Assembly (NCBI GenBank): GCA_009877105.1
Contig: WXFD01000037.1
Location: 1-34,100 of the forward strand
Direction: 5' to 3'
Origin: Bacteroidales bacterium
GTDB taxonomy: Bacteria > Bacteroidota > Bacteroidia > Bacteroidales > VadinHA17
Length of the DNA stretch: 34,100 bases
In this document: positions 24,421-33,083 of the stretch, piece by piece
Position numbering within the stretch: the first letter of the stretch is position 1
Layout of the letters: the number at the start of each line of letters is the position of its first letter
Position numbers and translations under genes: made by a program
Notes under the pieces: generated by a model
What the model was told of the DNA's origin: nothing
What the model saw: only the letters and a program-made list of their open reading frames with translations
The model's database searches: none

Positions 24421-27012
24421 ATGAATCTTAATAATTTCTCTTTAAAAGCGCAGGAATCGGTACAACAGGCCTTTAACATTGCTTCTTCAAAAGGTCAGCA
24501 GGCGGTTGAATGTGCCCATCTTCTCCAGGGAGTGCTCAGTCAGTCGGAAAACATAACGGAATGGCTCCTTGGCAAGGTAGGAGCAAATGCGCAGGTCATC
24601 CGGAACAATATCGAAAAACTTATCGATACATATCCGAAGGTGTCGGGAGCTGATAATTATCTTTCCACAGGTGCATCGGAAGCCTTGCGGAAGGCCAACG
24701 ACCATGCGTCAAAAATGAATGACAAGTTCGTTACAGCCGAACATATCCTCATGGGAATTCTTGAGACGGCCGACCCGGCAGCCCAGATCTTAAAGGATCA
24801 GGGTGTGACGCTGAAGGACCTGCGCTCTGCCATAAATGAGCTAAGGAAAGGGGCAACGGTGGAAAATCCAACCTCCGATGACACATTCAATTCCCTGAAC
24901 CGGTACGCCATTAATCTTAATGAAAGGGCCCGTTCGGGCAAGCTTGATCCGGTGGTAGGACGTGATGATGAGATAAGGAGGATCCTTCAGATCCTTACGC
25001 GGAGAACAAAGAACAATCCCATAATGATCGGCGAACCCGGTGTGGGTAAGACAGCCATTGCCGAAGGTATTGCCCACAGGATTACACGGGGCGATGTTCC
25101 GGAGGATCTTAAGTCAAAAACCATTTATTCCCTCGACATGGGGGCGTTGATCGCAGGCGCCAAATACAAGGGTGAATTTGAAGAGCGTCTGAAGTCGGTG
25201 ATAAACGAGGTGATTGCTTCCGACGGCAGTATCGTATTGTTTATAGATGAGATCCATACCCTTGTAGGTGCGGGAAAGTCGGAAGGGGCAATGGATGCGG
25301 CAAATATCCTGAAGCCTGCTCTTGCAAGAGGCGAACTCAGGGCAATAGGGGCAACCACACTGAATGAATACCAGAAATATTTTGAGAAGGACAAGGCACT
25401 TGAACGCCGGTTCCAGGTGGTGATGGTAGATGAACCCGGCAGGGAAGATACCATCTCGATACTCAGGGGTATCCGCGAGAAGTATGAAGCCCATCACAGG
25501 GTTATTATAAGGGACGAGGCAATCATTGCCGCAGTCGATCTTTCTACAAGGTACATCACCGACAGGTTCCTTCCCGACAAGGCCATTGACCTCATTGATG
25601 AGGCGGCTTCGAGATTGCGGCTTGAGATGAATTCGGTGCCGGAGGAAATTGACTCGGTCACCCGGTCCATAACACGCCTTGAGATTGAGAAGGAGGCTGT
25701 CAGGCGCGACGGCGACAGTGCCAAGGAGAAAGAGATTTCAGGGATGCTTGCCGAACTTCAGTCGGAAAAGGATGATCTGCTTGCCGCCTGGAAGTCGGAA
25801 AAGGAAATGGTCGAACGAATGCAGGAGATGAAGGAACAGGTGGAATCGCTCAGGCTCCAGGCCGAGCAGGCTGAGCGCAGGGGCGATTACGGGCTGGTTG
25901 CGGAAATACGCTACGGAAAGATCATCAGCCTCGAAAATGAAATTGCCGCGCTCAAGGAAAGTATCGAAAAGAAAAGAAGCAAGGGCTCGCTCATCCAGGA
26001 GGAGGTGCGGTCGGAGGATATTGCAGCTATTGTATCGAGGTGGACCGGCATTCCCGTTTCGAGGATGCTAGAAAGTGAGAAGGAAAAGCTTCTCAGGCTC
26101 GAGGAGGAACTTCACAAAAGGGTGGTCGGGCAGGATGAGGCTGTCAGCGCGGTTGCCGATGCAGTCAGGCGGTCGCGCGCCGGCCTGCAGGACCAGAAAC
26201 GGCCTGTCGGATCTTTCATTTTCCTCGGTACGACAGGTGTCGGAAAAACCGAACTTGCCAAAGCACTCGCGGAGTTTCTCTTCAATGATGAAAATCTTCT
26301 CACCAGGATCGATATGTCGGAATACCAGGAACGTCATTCAGTCTCAAGACTGATAGGAGCGCCCCCCGGATATGTCGGATATGACGAAGGCGGCCAGCTG
26401 ACTGAAGCGGTAAGGCATAAACCCTATTCGGTGGTACTGCTCGATGAGATCGAAAAAGCTCATCCCGACCTGTTCAACCTTCTCCTACAGGTTCTCGACG
26501 ACGGCAGACTCACCGACAACAAGGGCAGGACAATCAATTTCCGGAACGTGATCCTGATAATGACATCCAATCTTGGATCGGAGATAATACGTGACAGGAT
26601 GGACAGGTGGAACAACAACATGCCTGAAGGCGAGGCTGAACTGTTGAGAAAAGAACTGTTTACACTGCTGAGGAAATCATTGCGCCCGGAGTTCCTGAAC
26701 CGGGTGGATGAAGTGGTCATGTTCAAACCTCTAAGCCAGGACCAGATAAGGGAAATTGTCAATATGCAGCTGAATATTGTCCGAAAAATACTTGAAGGCA
26801 ATAATATTCATCTTGAGGTTTCCGACGACGCACTTGACTGGCTGACCAGGCACGGCTATGATCCCCAGCTCGGGGCACGACCTGTGAAACGTCTGGTTCA
26901 GCGGGAAATAATCAATGAACTGTCGAAGCGGATAATTGCCGGCACCGTAAAACGCGATGACAATGTGAGGATCGGTGTGGAAGGAGACAGGCTCACCTTC
27001 GGAAGGGGGTAG
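24421..27012 (+). CDS. clpB: ATP-dependent chaperone ClpB
   Basis: An 863-residue Hsp100 disaggregase that works with DnaK to resolubilise aggregates. It has an N-terminal Clp-N double repeat (about 1-145), a first AAA+ domain with Walker A GEPGVGKT (204-211) and Walker B VLFIDEIH, and a long coiled-coil middle domain (about 400-520, rich in E, K and R) that distinguishes ClpB from ClpA and ClpC. A second AAA+ domain follows with GTTGVGKTE and [12 protein letters not shown], and the C-terminal D2-small domain has [12 protein letters not shown]. The frame opens at a GTG at 24403, but [12 protein letters not shown] at 24421 is the family start. It ends 11 bases from the convergent HPt-STAS gene. 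Confidence 0.97.
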   Translation: MNLNNFSLKAQESVQQAFNIASSKGQQAVECAHLLQGVLSQSENITEWLLGKVGANAQVIRNNIEKLIDTYPKVSGADNYLSTGASEALRKANDHASKMNDKFVTAEHILMGILETADPAAQILKDQGVTLKDLRSAINELRKGATVENPTSDDTFNSLNRYAINLNERARSGKLDPVVGRDDEIRRILQILTRRTKNNPIMIGEPGVGKTAIAEGIAHRITRGDVPEDLKSKTIYSLDMGALIAGAKYKGEFEERLKSVINEVIASDGSIVLFIDEIHTLVGAGKSEGAMDAANILKPALARGELRAIGATTLNEYQKYFEKDKALERRFQVVMVDEPGREDTISILRGIREKYEAHHRVIIRDEAIIAAVDLSTRYITDRFLPDKAIDLIDEAASRLRLEMNSVPEEIDSVTRSITRLEIEKEAVRRDGDSAKEKEISGMLAELQSEKDDLLAAWKSEKEMVERMQEMKEQVESLRLQAEQAERRGDYGLVAEIRYGKIISLENEIAALKESIEKKRSKGSLIQEEVRSEDIAAIVSRWTGIPVSRMLESEKEKLLRLEEELHKRVVGQDEAVSAVADAVRRSRAGLQDQKRPVGSFIFLGTTGVGKTELAKALAEFLFNDENLLTRIDMSEYQERHSVSRLIGAPPGYVGYDEGGQLTEAVRHKPYSVVLLDEIEKAHPDLFNLLLQVLDDGRLTDNKGRTINFRNVILIMTSNLGSEIIRDRMDRWNNNMPEGEAELLRKELFTLLRKSLRPEFLNRVDEVVMFKPLSQDQIREIVNMQLNIVRKILEGNNIHLEVSDDALDWLTRHGYDPQLGARPVKRLVQREIINELSKRIIAGTVKRDDNVRIGVEGDRLTFGRG

Positions 27013-27023
27013 CAGGGATGTTT

Positions 27024-27722
27024 CTACCTGAACGATTTGATACAGGCATCGAGGTCATCGAAAATTTCAAATACGGTATGAAGGTGCAGGGTCTGAAACA
27101 ATTCAAAAACCCTGGGCTCGGGATTGACAAATTTCAGGATCCCGTAATTGCTTTTAGCTGCCTTGTGCAGGGTCAGGAAGAAGGCAAAACCGGAACTGTC
27201 AATGTATTCAATGCCCTTAAGGTTGAAGATGATTTTTGAATTCGGTTCCTCAAAAACCTTGCTCATCCCGTCCCTGATCTCATCCATGTTGACTGCGTTC
27301 AGCCTGTTGACGGAAAAGGAAATGATCCCTATCTTTCCTCTTTTCTCTGTTGTGATCATCCCCGGCTTCGCCATTTCCCCGTTAACCATTGTTTCGAGTT
27401 CCTTCATTGCCGATCTTGTGTCTTCCCCGAATCTGCTTACATAATTTTCATATTTTTCGGATTGCTCTCCGTCCCTGGCCTGGTGTTCAAATATCTTCAG
27501 CATTTCGGCCAGGCTCTCCATTCCCATAATTGCAACCGACGATTTGGCCTTATGGGCCAGGAGGCCCAGCGAATTGAAGTCGCGGCGTGAAAGCATCGAC
27601 TTCATATCCCTGTATATCTCATCCATCTGATCCCTGAACATCGTTACCAGTTCCCTGATCAGATCGGGATCCCCTCCGGTGACCATTTCAAGATATTCCG
27701 GCTTTATATATTTGTAGTCCAT
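27024..27722 (-). CDS. HPt-STAS fusion protein
   Basis: A 232-residue soluble signalling protein with two domains. Residues about 5-115 form an all-helical HPt domain with the phospho-acceptor signature LLAHKAKSSVAIMG (His57). Residues about 128-232 form a STAS domain: GKIGIISFSVNRLNA, a central strand IIFNLKGIEYI, and the phospho-site block DSSGFAFF (Asp175, Ser177). Both phosphorylation sites are intact. HPt domains accept phosphate from response regulators or hybrid kinases, and STAS domains bind anti-sigma kinases, so the protein could link a phosphorelay to partner switching. No kinase or regulator is adjacent. It converges on clpB with an 11-base gap; its own promoter should lie in 27723-27850. 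Confidence 0.88.
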   Translation of the reverse strand: MDYKYIKPEYLEMVTGGDPDLIRELVTMFRDQMDEIYRDMKSMLSRRDFNSLGLLAHKAKSSVAIMGMESLAEMLKIFEHQARDGEQSEKYENYVSRFGEDTRSAMKELETMVNGEMAKPGMITTEKRGKIGIISFSVNRLNAVNMDEIRDGMSKVFEEPNSKIIFNLKGIEYIDSSGFAFFLTLHKAAKSNYGILKFVNPEPRVFELFQTLHLHTVFEIFDDLDACIKSFR

Positions 27723-28014
27723 GATTTACTGGTCCCTGCTGCTGAAACTGAAATCTGTCGTATAGGTAACGTTTATATCAGCTTTTTATTTTTCCTCCAG
27801 GTTCCTATTCTCCGGTCAGATGCGGAAAACAATTCTTCCCCCTTCCCTGATTACATTAATAAAGATGTCATGAGGATATATCCTAAGTCCTTTGTCTTAC
27901 CCCCTTCTCCTAAACTGCTTTTAATACACGATTAATTGTTCATGGTTTGTCTGGAATTTGAATGTTCGTATTAATAATTTTTTTAATGACAGGTAAAAGA
28001 CTAATCCTTGACTG
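27723..28014. other. Intergenic, no gene seen
   Basis: About 290 bases upstream of the HPt-STAS gene. AT-rich, with no protein-like frame and no clear hairpin. It presumably carries the promoter of the HPt-STAS gene, which I could not locate with confidence. Confidence 0.4.
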
Positions 28015-28339
28015 ACACCCGGGGTGTGGGTTTCCAGTAGTCCGTGCAGACAAACCCATTCTGCCTTCCCTGGCAGGTGTTTCCAGCCCGACACCTGCGG
28101 TGTCGGCTTCCAGCAGCCCGGGTCTCACCCCGGGGAAAAATCACCACATGCCAATTACAACCCCGGAGGGGTTGACTTCCATCGGTTTCCAGTAGTCCGT
28201 GCAGGCAAATCCATTCTGCTTTTCCTGGGAGGTGTTTCCAGCCCGACACCTGCGGTGTCGGCTTCCAGCAGCCCGGGTCTCACCCCGGGGAAAGATCATC
28301 ACATGCCAGCCACAACCCCGGATGGGTTGACTTCCAATT
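28015..28339. repeat. GC-rich tandem repeat, 155-base period, two full copies plus a partial unit
   Basis: Copies at 28031-28185 and 28186-28339 align at constant 155-base offset without gaps and differ at few positions. Each contains CCGACACC-TGC-GGTGTCGG (28088-28106 and 28243-28261), CCCGGG paired with a second CCCGGG (from 28117), and CAACCCC-GGA-GGGGTTG (28158-28174; second copy one mismatch). A related hairpin ACACCC-G-GGGTGT precedes at 28015-28027. Within a unit the element GACACC…GGTGT.GG.TTCCAG.AG occurs twice in diverged form, so the unit is itself a duplicated half-unit. It looks like a REP-type interspersed repeat, not coding. Confidence 0.85.
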
Positions 28340-28919
28340 GTTTATTATAATTGTTTTGTTTATATTTGTTATGCTGCATTCTTTAATTGGAATAAATATG
28401 TCAACCACACCCGGATTCTCTATCAGATAGTCTTTGACAGTAAAAACTACACCTATTTCCTTAATAAGGAAAATCAAGGCCCTCTTTTTGGATATCTTGT
28501 CGGCATGTTAAGCAAAAGAGGATGCCATCCTTACCGGATGGGAGAATATGGAATATGATATTCAGTGTTTGATCTGTTAAGATATTCAAGCCATTTGTTG
28601 CCAAAGAACTATTTCAACGTATCTGATAAAGTTGTTAATTTGTTTTCAATCCGGGTAGTCATTGTAATTTTTGTATTGGTAGCTTAGTGTTAAATAACAG
28701 AACATCAGGGTTGTATATTAATATTTCATCCCTTGTTTATTTATAATAACAACTTAACATATAAACAGTCAATTAGTTAGTATTTTATTGTCATGTCCTA
28801 AGAATATTTATGTTAAATTTATATCATAATAATTTTTGGCTGGCCCCCAACCCGGGCATGATTGCCCGTGCGCCGGACGGAACAGCCTGATAACCGATGA
28901 AAATCAAAATCTGAATAAT
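28340..28919. other. AT-rich intergenic region before gcvT, no supported gene
   Basis: About 580 bases, strongly AT-rich. A minus-strand frame around 28280-28504 (with VKDYLIENPGVVDIFIPIK) looks faintly protein-like but runs into the repeat and lacks a start context, so it is at most a remnant. The last 70 bases form the leader of gcvT. Confidence 0.4.
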
Positions 28920-30026
28920 ATGAAAAATACAATCTTTACCCGTTTTCACGAGGCTGCCGGAGCCAGGATGATCCCATTTGCCGGCTTTAATATGCCCGTT
29001 GAATTTGCGGGAATAAATGAGGAACACGTGGCTGTAAGGGAAGGCGTTGGCGTGTTTGATGTTTCACATATGGGTGAATTCTGGGTCACCGGACCTGATG
29101 CGCTCCCTTTTCTCCGGTACATTGCCTCCAATGATGCAGCTTCACTTACTGACGGGAAAGTACAGTATACCTGCTTTCCTAACGGGAAAGGCGGGATAGT
29201 GGATGATTTTCTGGTTTACAGGTTCAATGCAGAAAAATATCTTCTTGTGGTGAATGCGGCTAATATTGAAAAGGACTGGGAGTGGTGTGTATCGCAGGCC
29301 GGCCGGTTCGGGATCAGGCCGGGAAAGGATCTTGTCAATGCATCTGACGAAATATCACAGCTTGCGGTCCAGGGTCCCCTGGCCCTGAAAGCCATGCAGA
29401 AACTCACTGCAGCTCCGGTTGCTGAAATGGAATGGTACACATTTAAAATAATCGAGTTTGCCGGCATAAAGGATGTTATTTTCTCCACGACCGGATATAC
29501 CGGCGCCGGCGGATGTGAAATATATGTGAGGAATGAGGATGGCCCGAAACTGTGGGAAGCTGTTTTTGACGCCGGCCGGGAATTCAATATCCGTTCCGTC
29601 GGGCTGGGAGCAAGGGATACACTCAGGCTCGAGATGGGCTATTGCCTATACGGAAATGATATAAATGATCAGACCTCGCCGATTGAGGCCGGACTGGGAT
29701 GGATCACCAAATTCAGCGACGACAGGGATTTTGTCGACAAGGCTTTACTCCTGCAGCAGAAAAAGGAAGGTGTAAAAAGAAGGCTGAAAGGATTTGTTAT
29801 GATCGACCGTGGAATTCCCCGTCAGCATTACGAAGTCGTAAATGCATCTGGGGAAAGGATAGGTGAAGTAACCTCCGGTACCATGTCGCCCATGCTCAGG
29901 CAGGGGATAGGAATGGCTTACCTCGATGAAGGATACTGGAAACCGGATACTGAAATATTTATCAGGATAAGGAACAAGGATCTCAGGGCGAGAGTGGTGA
30001 ATCCCCCATTCTATAAAAAAGACTGA
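28920..30026 (+). CDS. gcvT: Glycine cleavage system aminomethyltransferase (T protein)
   Basis: A 368-residue enzyme that transfers the methylene group from the lipoyl arm of GcvH to tetrahydrofolate, releasing ammonia. It begins MKNTIFTRFHEAAGARMIPFA and contains GVFDVSHMGEFWV, VNAANIEKDW, ISQLAVQGP, TTGYTGAGGCEIYV, GLGARDTLRLEMGYCLYG and the C-terminal barrel with GEVTSGTMSP. The frame opens 28 codons earlier (28836), but that extension is not family-like and ATG 28920 gives the usual length. gcvH and gcvP are not in the window. It is followed by a ComB-family gene and serine biosynthesis genes in the same direction, linked by glycine/serine one-carbon metabolism. Confidence 0.95.
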   Translation: MKNTIFTRFHEAAGARMIPFAGFNMPVEFAGINEEHVAVREGVGVFDVSHMGEFWVTGPDALPFLRYIASNDAASLTDGKVQYTCFPNGKGGIVDDFLVYRFNAEKYLLVVNAANIEKDWEWCVSQAGRFGIRPGKDLVNASDEISQLAVQGPLALKAMQKLTAAPVAEMEWYTFKIIEFAGIKDVIFSTTGYTGAGGCEIYVRNEDGPKLWEAVFDAGREFNIRSVGLGARDTLRLEMGYCLYGNDINDQTSPIEAGLGWITKFSDDRDFVDKALLLQQKKEGVKRRLKGFVMIDRGIPRQHYEVVNASGERIGEVTSGTMSPMLRQGIGMAYLDEGYWKPDTEIFIRIRNKDLRARVVNPPFYKKD

Positions 30027-30123
30027 GAGCCGGTACGTTCCCGCGTTGATCTGCCTAGAATGCGGAAGAAAGTTTACGGGGCCAAACCCGCTGTTCCGCA
30101 TTTGGAGATTCAAGATAATACTG

Positions 30124-30858
30124 ATGGAAAAGAGAAAACTCGAAACCTGCTTTTCTCCCGCTTTGTTTGAGCCTGAACTGCTTCATGATCCGATAGTGGT
30201 GATAATCGATATTCTGCGGGCTTCATCGTCGATCTGCACTGCTTTCGCCAATGGGGCAGCCAGGATCATACCGGTCGGGACAGTCGGCGAAGCCAGGGCC
30301 CATAAGGAGAACGGCTTCATGGTGGCAGCCGAACGTGATGGCTATGTGCTTGATTTTGCTGATTTTGGCAACTCACCTTATAATTTCACAAAGGAAATGG
30401 TCGAAGGCCGGACCATTGTATACAGTACCACAAACGGTACCGGAATAATCAAACTGGCCTCATCGGCCAGCTGTATTGTTATAGGTTCCTTTCTTAATTT
30501 AAGTTCTCTTGTTAAATGGTTAACAGCAAAGGATAAGAATGTACTGATATTCTGTGCCGGCTGGAAGAACAGGTTCAACCTTGAAGACACGATCTGCGCC
30601 GGGGCAATAGCAGAGAGGCTGATGTCTACTTCGCTCTATTCCACCATCTGCGATTCAACTCACGCAGCCATCGACCTCTGGCTGCTTGCAAGGAATGATG
30701 TCATGGGATATATAGAGAAGGCTGCCCAGCGGTCGCGGCTGAGAGAAAAGGGCCTCGACGACTGCCTTGAGTTCTGTCTTTCATGCGACTTCACGGATGT
30801 GATACCCGTCTTGCGTAACGGGGTACTTGAAACTGTTGATTTGAGTGACCAGGCATGA
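30124..30858 (+). CDS. 2-phosphosulfolactate phosphatase (ComB) family protein
   Basis: A 244-residue protein of the ComB family. ComB removes phosphate from 2-phosphosulfolactate in coenzyme M synthesis in methanogens; many bacteria that do not make coenzyme M carry homologues of unsettled role. Family blocks: IIDILRASSSICTAFANGA, FGNSPYNF, RTIVYSTTNGT, FCAGWKNRFNLEDTICAGAI, and near the end IPVLRNG. The frame opens at a TTG at 30046, but ATG 30124 starts the recognisable family sequence (MEKRKLETCFSPALFEPELL). It sits between gcvT (gap of 97 bases) and serC. ComA and ComC homologues are not in the window, so the true substrate here is open. Confidence 0.85.
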   Translation: MEKRKLETCFSPALFEPELLHDPIVVIIDILRASSSICTAFANGAARIIPVGTVGEARAHKENGFMVAAERDGYVLDFADFGNSPYNFTKEMVEGRTIVYSTTNGTGIIKLASSASCIVIGSFLNLSSLVKWLTAKDKNVLIFCAGWKNRFNLEDTICAGAIAERLMSTSLYSTICDSTHAAIDLWLLARNDVMGYIEKAAQRSRLREKGLDDCLEFCLSCDFTDVIPVLRNGVLETVDLSDQA

Positions 30859-30951
30859 TATTTTCCCCGGATCACCGAACAAACATATTATTTAATTAAT
30901 TTTGTATACAGACGAACCACAAAAATTTAATAAAATCAAATTATTCAGACC

Positions 30952-32022
30952 ATGAAAAAACACAACTTTTACGCGGGCCCGTCAATCCTTTCCCAATACA
31001 CAATCGACAAGACCATTGAAGGCATCAGGGATTTTGCAGGATCCGGACTCTCGGTACTTGAAATATCACATCGCAGCAAGGAATTCATTGCCTGCATGAA
31101 TGAGACCATTGCACTTGTTAAGGAGTTGCTGGATGTTCCTTCAGGTTACCAGGTAATATTCCTCGGCGGAGGGGCCAGCCTTCAGTTTGCAATGGTCCCC
31201 ATGAACCTGATGAACAGCAAATCGGCGTATCTCAATACCGGTGAGTGGGCAAACAAGGCACTTAAGGAGGCAAAGTTGTATGGCGAAGTGACAGAGGTGG
31301 CATCGTCGAAAGAAAGCAACTACAATTACATTCCAAAGAATTATGTGGTGCCTTCTGATGCCGACTATTTCCATGTCACCACGAATAACACGATATTCGG
31401 GACCAGCCTTAAATCCGACCCCGACGTTCCGGTGCCGCTCGTTGCCGATATGTCGTCGGATATTTTCAGCCGCCCGGTTGATGTGTCAAAATATTCGCTG
31501 ATCTATGCGGGGGCCCAGAAAAACCTTGGCCCGGCAGGGGTTACCGTGGTTATAATCAAGGAATCCGTTCTCGGCAGGGTTAACCGTGCCATACCGACAA
31601 TGCTTGACTACCGCACCCATATCAAGGCCGAATCGATGTTCAATACCCCTCCGGTATTTGCAGTATATGCTGCCCAGCAGACACTGGTATGGCTCAAGGG
31701 ATTGGGAGGAGTGAAAGCCATGCACAAAAAGAATACCGAAAAGGCCAGGATGCTTTATGACGAGATAGACCGGAACAAACTGTTTGTTCCCACAATTAAG
31801 GATGAGGAGGACCGGTCGATTATGAACATCTGCTTCGTTATGGCCGACGGATACAAGGAACTTGAGAAACCTTTCTCGGAATTTGCCAAATCACGCGGAA
31901 TCGTGGGGATTGAAGGACACCGTTCTGTCGGAGGATTCAGGGCTTCAACATACAATGCCCTCCCTGTTGAAAGCATAACTGCCCTCATTGATGCCATGAA
32001 AGAATTTGAAAGTAAAAACTGA
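30952..32022 (+). CDS. serC: 3-phosphoserine/phosphohydroxythreonine aminotransferase
   Basis: A 356-residue fold-type I PLP enzyme that makes 3-phosphoserine from 3-phosphohydroxypyruvate and glutamate; it can also serve pyridoxal phosphate synthesis. It begins [12 protein letters not shown], the standard SerC start. [17 protein letters not shown] (70-86) binds cofactor phosphate, [11 protein letters not shown] (165-175) is conserved, and the Schiff-base Lys190 is in [25 protein letters not shown] near the end binds substrate. Length is normal. serA follows after 59 bases, then DUF1015. Confidence 0.96.
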   Translation: MKKHNFYAGPSILSQYTIDKTIEGIRDFAGSGLSVLEISHRSKEFIACMNETIALVKELLDVPSGYQVIFLGGGASLQFAMVPMNLMNSKSAYLNTGEWANKALKEAKLYGEVTEVASSKESNYNYIPKNYVVPSDADYFHVTTNNTIFGTSLKSDPDVPVPLVADMSSDIFSRPVDVSKYSLIYAGAQKNLGPAGVTVVIIKESVLGRVNRAIPTMLDYRTHIKAESMFNTPPVFAVYAAQQTLVWLKGLGGVKAMHKKNTEKARMLYDEIDRNKLFVPTIKDEEDRSIMNICFVMADGYKELEKPFSEFAKSRGIVGIEGHRSVGGFRASTYNALPVESITALIDAMKEFESKN

Positions 32023-32081
32023 TTCCGGGAAACATTGTTACCTGTTTGTATACATAATTCCGGTAATTAAAATCCAATACA

Positions 32082-33002
32082 ATGAAAGTACTTGTAGCTA
32101 CTGAAAAACCTTTTGCAGAAATTGCCGCCAGGAAAATAAAGGAACTCATAGATGCAGCCGGTTATGAAGCCGTATTCCTGGAGAATTACAAATCAGCCTC
32201 GGAATTTGCATCCGCAGTTTCCGATGCCGATGCCCTGATCGTTCGCAGCGATATTGTATCGGCTGAACTGCTTGATGCGGCAAAACGCCTTAAAATAGTG
32301 GTCAGGGCCGGTGCCGGATATGACAATCTCGACCTTGAAGCCTGTACGCGTCATAACGTTGTGGCAATGAACACTCCGGGACAGAATTCAAATGCCGTTG
32401 CAGAACTTGCGTTTGAAATGATGCTTTATATGGCCAGGAGCGGATTCTCAGGTAAATCGGGAACCGAATTGCGGGGAAAGACGATCGGCATCCATGGTTT
32501 TGGAAATGTTGGCCGGTATGTTGCAGAAATATCCGGAGGTTTCGGTATGACTGTCAGTGCATTCGATCCCTATATTGCAGAGGATGTTATTACAGGGTAT
32601 GGCATCAGGGCCTGTAAATCCGCAAAGGAACTTTATTCTGAATGCCAGTACATATCGCTCAATATTCCGTTTAACAAGGAAACAGGCTCTTCCGTCAACT
32701 ACAGCCTTCTTTCAGGGATGCCTGTACCGGCGGTACTCGTCAACACCGCACGGAAAGAAATCATCGACGAGGAATCCCTGCTGAAAATGTTCGCGGAACG
32801 CCCCGATTTCAGGTATCTTTCCGATGTTGCACCCGACTGCAAGGCTCTTATCGAGGAGAAGTACAGCGGAAGATTCCTTTTTACTGCAAAGAAAATGGGA
32901 GCTCAGACAGAGGAGGCAAACAGCAATGCCGGTATTGCCGCAATAAACCAGATAGTCGATTATTTCAAAACCGGGAATCAGAAGTTCAGGCTTAACAAGT
33001 AA
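32082..33002 (+). CDS. serA: D-3-phosphoglycerate dehydrogenase
   Basis: A 306-residue NAD-dependent dehydrogenase for the first step of serine synthesis, short form without the ACT regulatory domain. It has RAGAGYDNLD (75-84), NTPGQNSNAVAE (97-108), the NAD-binding GFGNVG (139-144), and the catalytic-Arg block NTARKEIID with Arg224. Where most 2-hydroxyacid dehydrogenases have P-H-(L/I)-G-A with the catalytic His, this protein has AKKMGAQT with Lys270 and Lys271. Bacteroides SerA proteins, as I recall them, share PKKMGAQT, so this is a subfamily trait rather than decay. Close position after serC supports the function; lack of the ACT domain suggests no serine feedback by that route. Confidence 0.93.
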   Translation: MKVLVATEKPFAEIAARKIKELIDAAGYEAVFLENYKSASEFASAVSDADALIVRSDIVSAELLDAAKRLKIVVRAGAGYDNLDLEACTRHNVVAMNTPGQNSNAVAELAFEMMLYMARSGFSGKSGTELRGKTIGIHGFGNVGRYVAEISGGFGMTVSAFDPYIAEDVITGYGIRACKSAKELYSECQYISLNIPFNKETGSSVNYSLLSGMPVPAVLVNTARKEIIDEESLLKMFAERPDFRYLSDVAPDCKALIEEKYSGRFLFTAKKMGAQTEEANSNAGIAAINQIVDYFKTGNQKFRLNK

Positions 33003-33083
33003 AAGGATCGTGACCAGCAGCGCCGGAACATCACCAGGTTTTTGATATAATTAAATATTAATGATTCAACGATCATATAAGAA

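Noticed and set aside
28024..28350. Plus-strand frame of 108 codons across the GC-rich repeats, and minus-strand frames there
   Set aside because: They arise from the 155-base repeat: the same peptide segments recur with the repeat period, composition is P/G/S/R-rich, and no family is recognised.
28280..28504. Minus-strand frame containing VKDYLIENPGVVDIFIPIK
   Set aside because: It starts poorly, ends inside the repeat and shows no clear family; kept only as a possible remnant.
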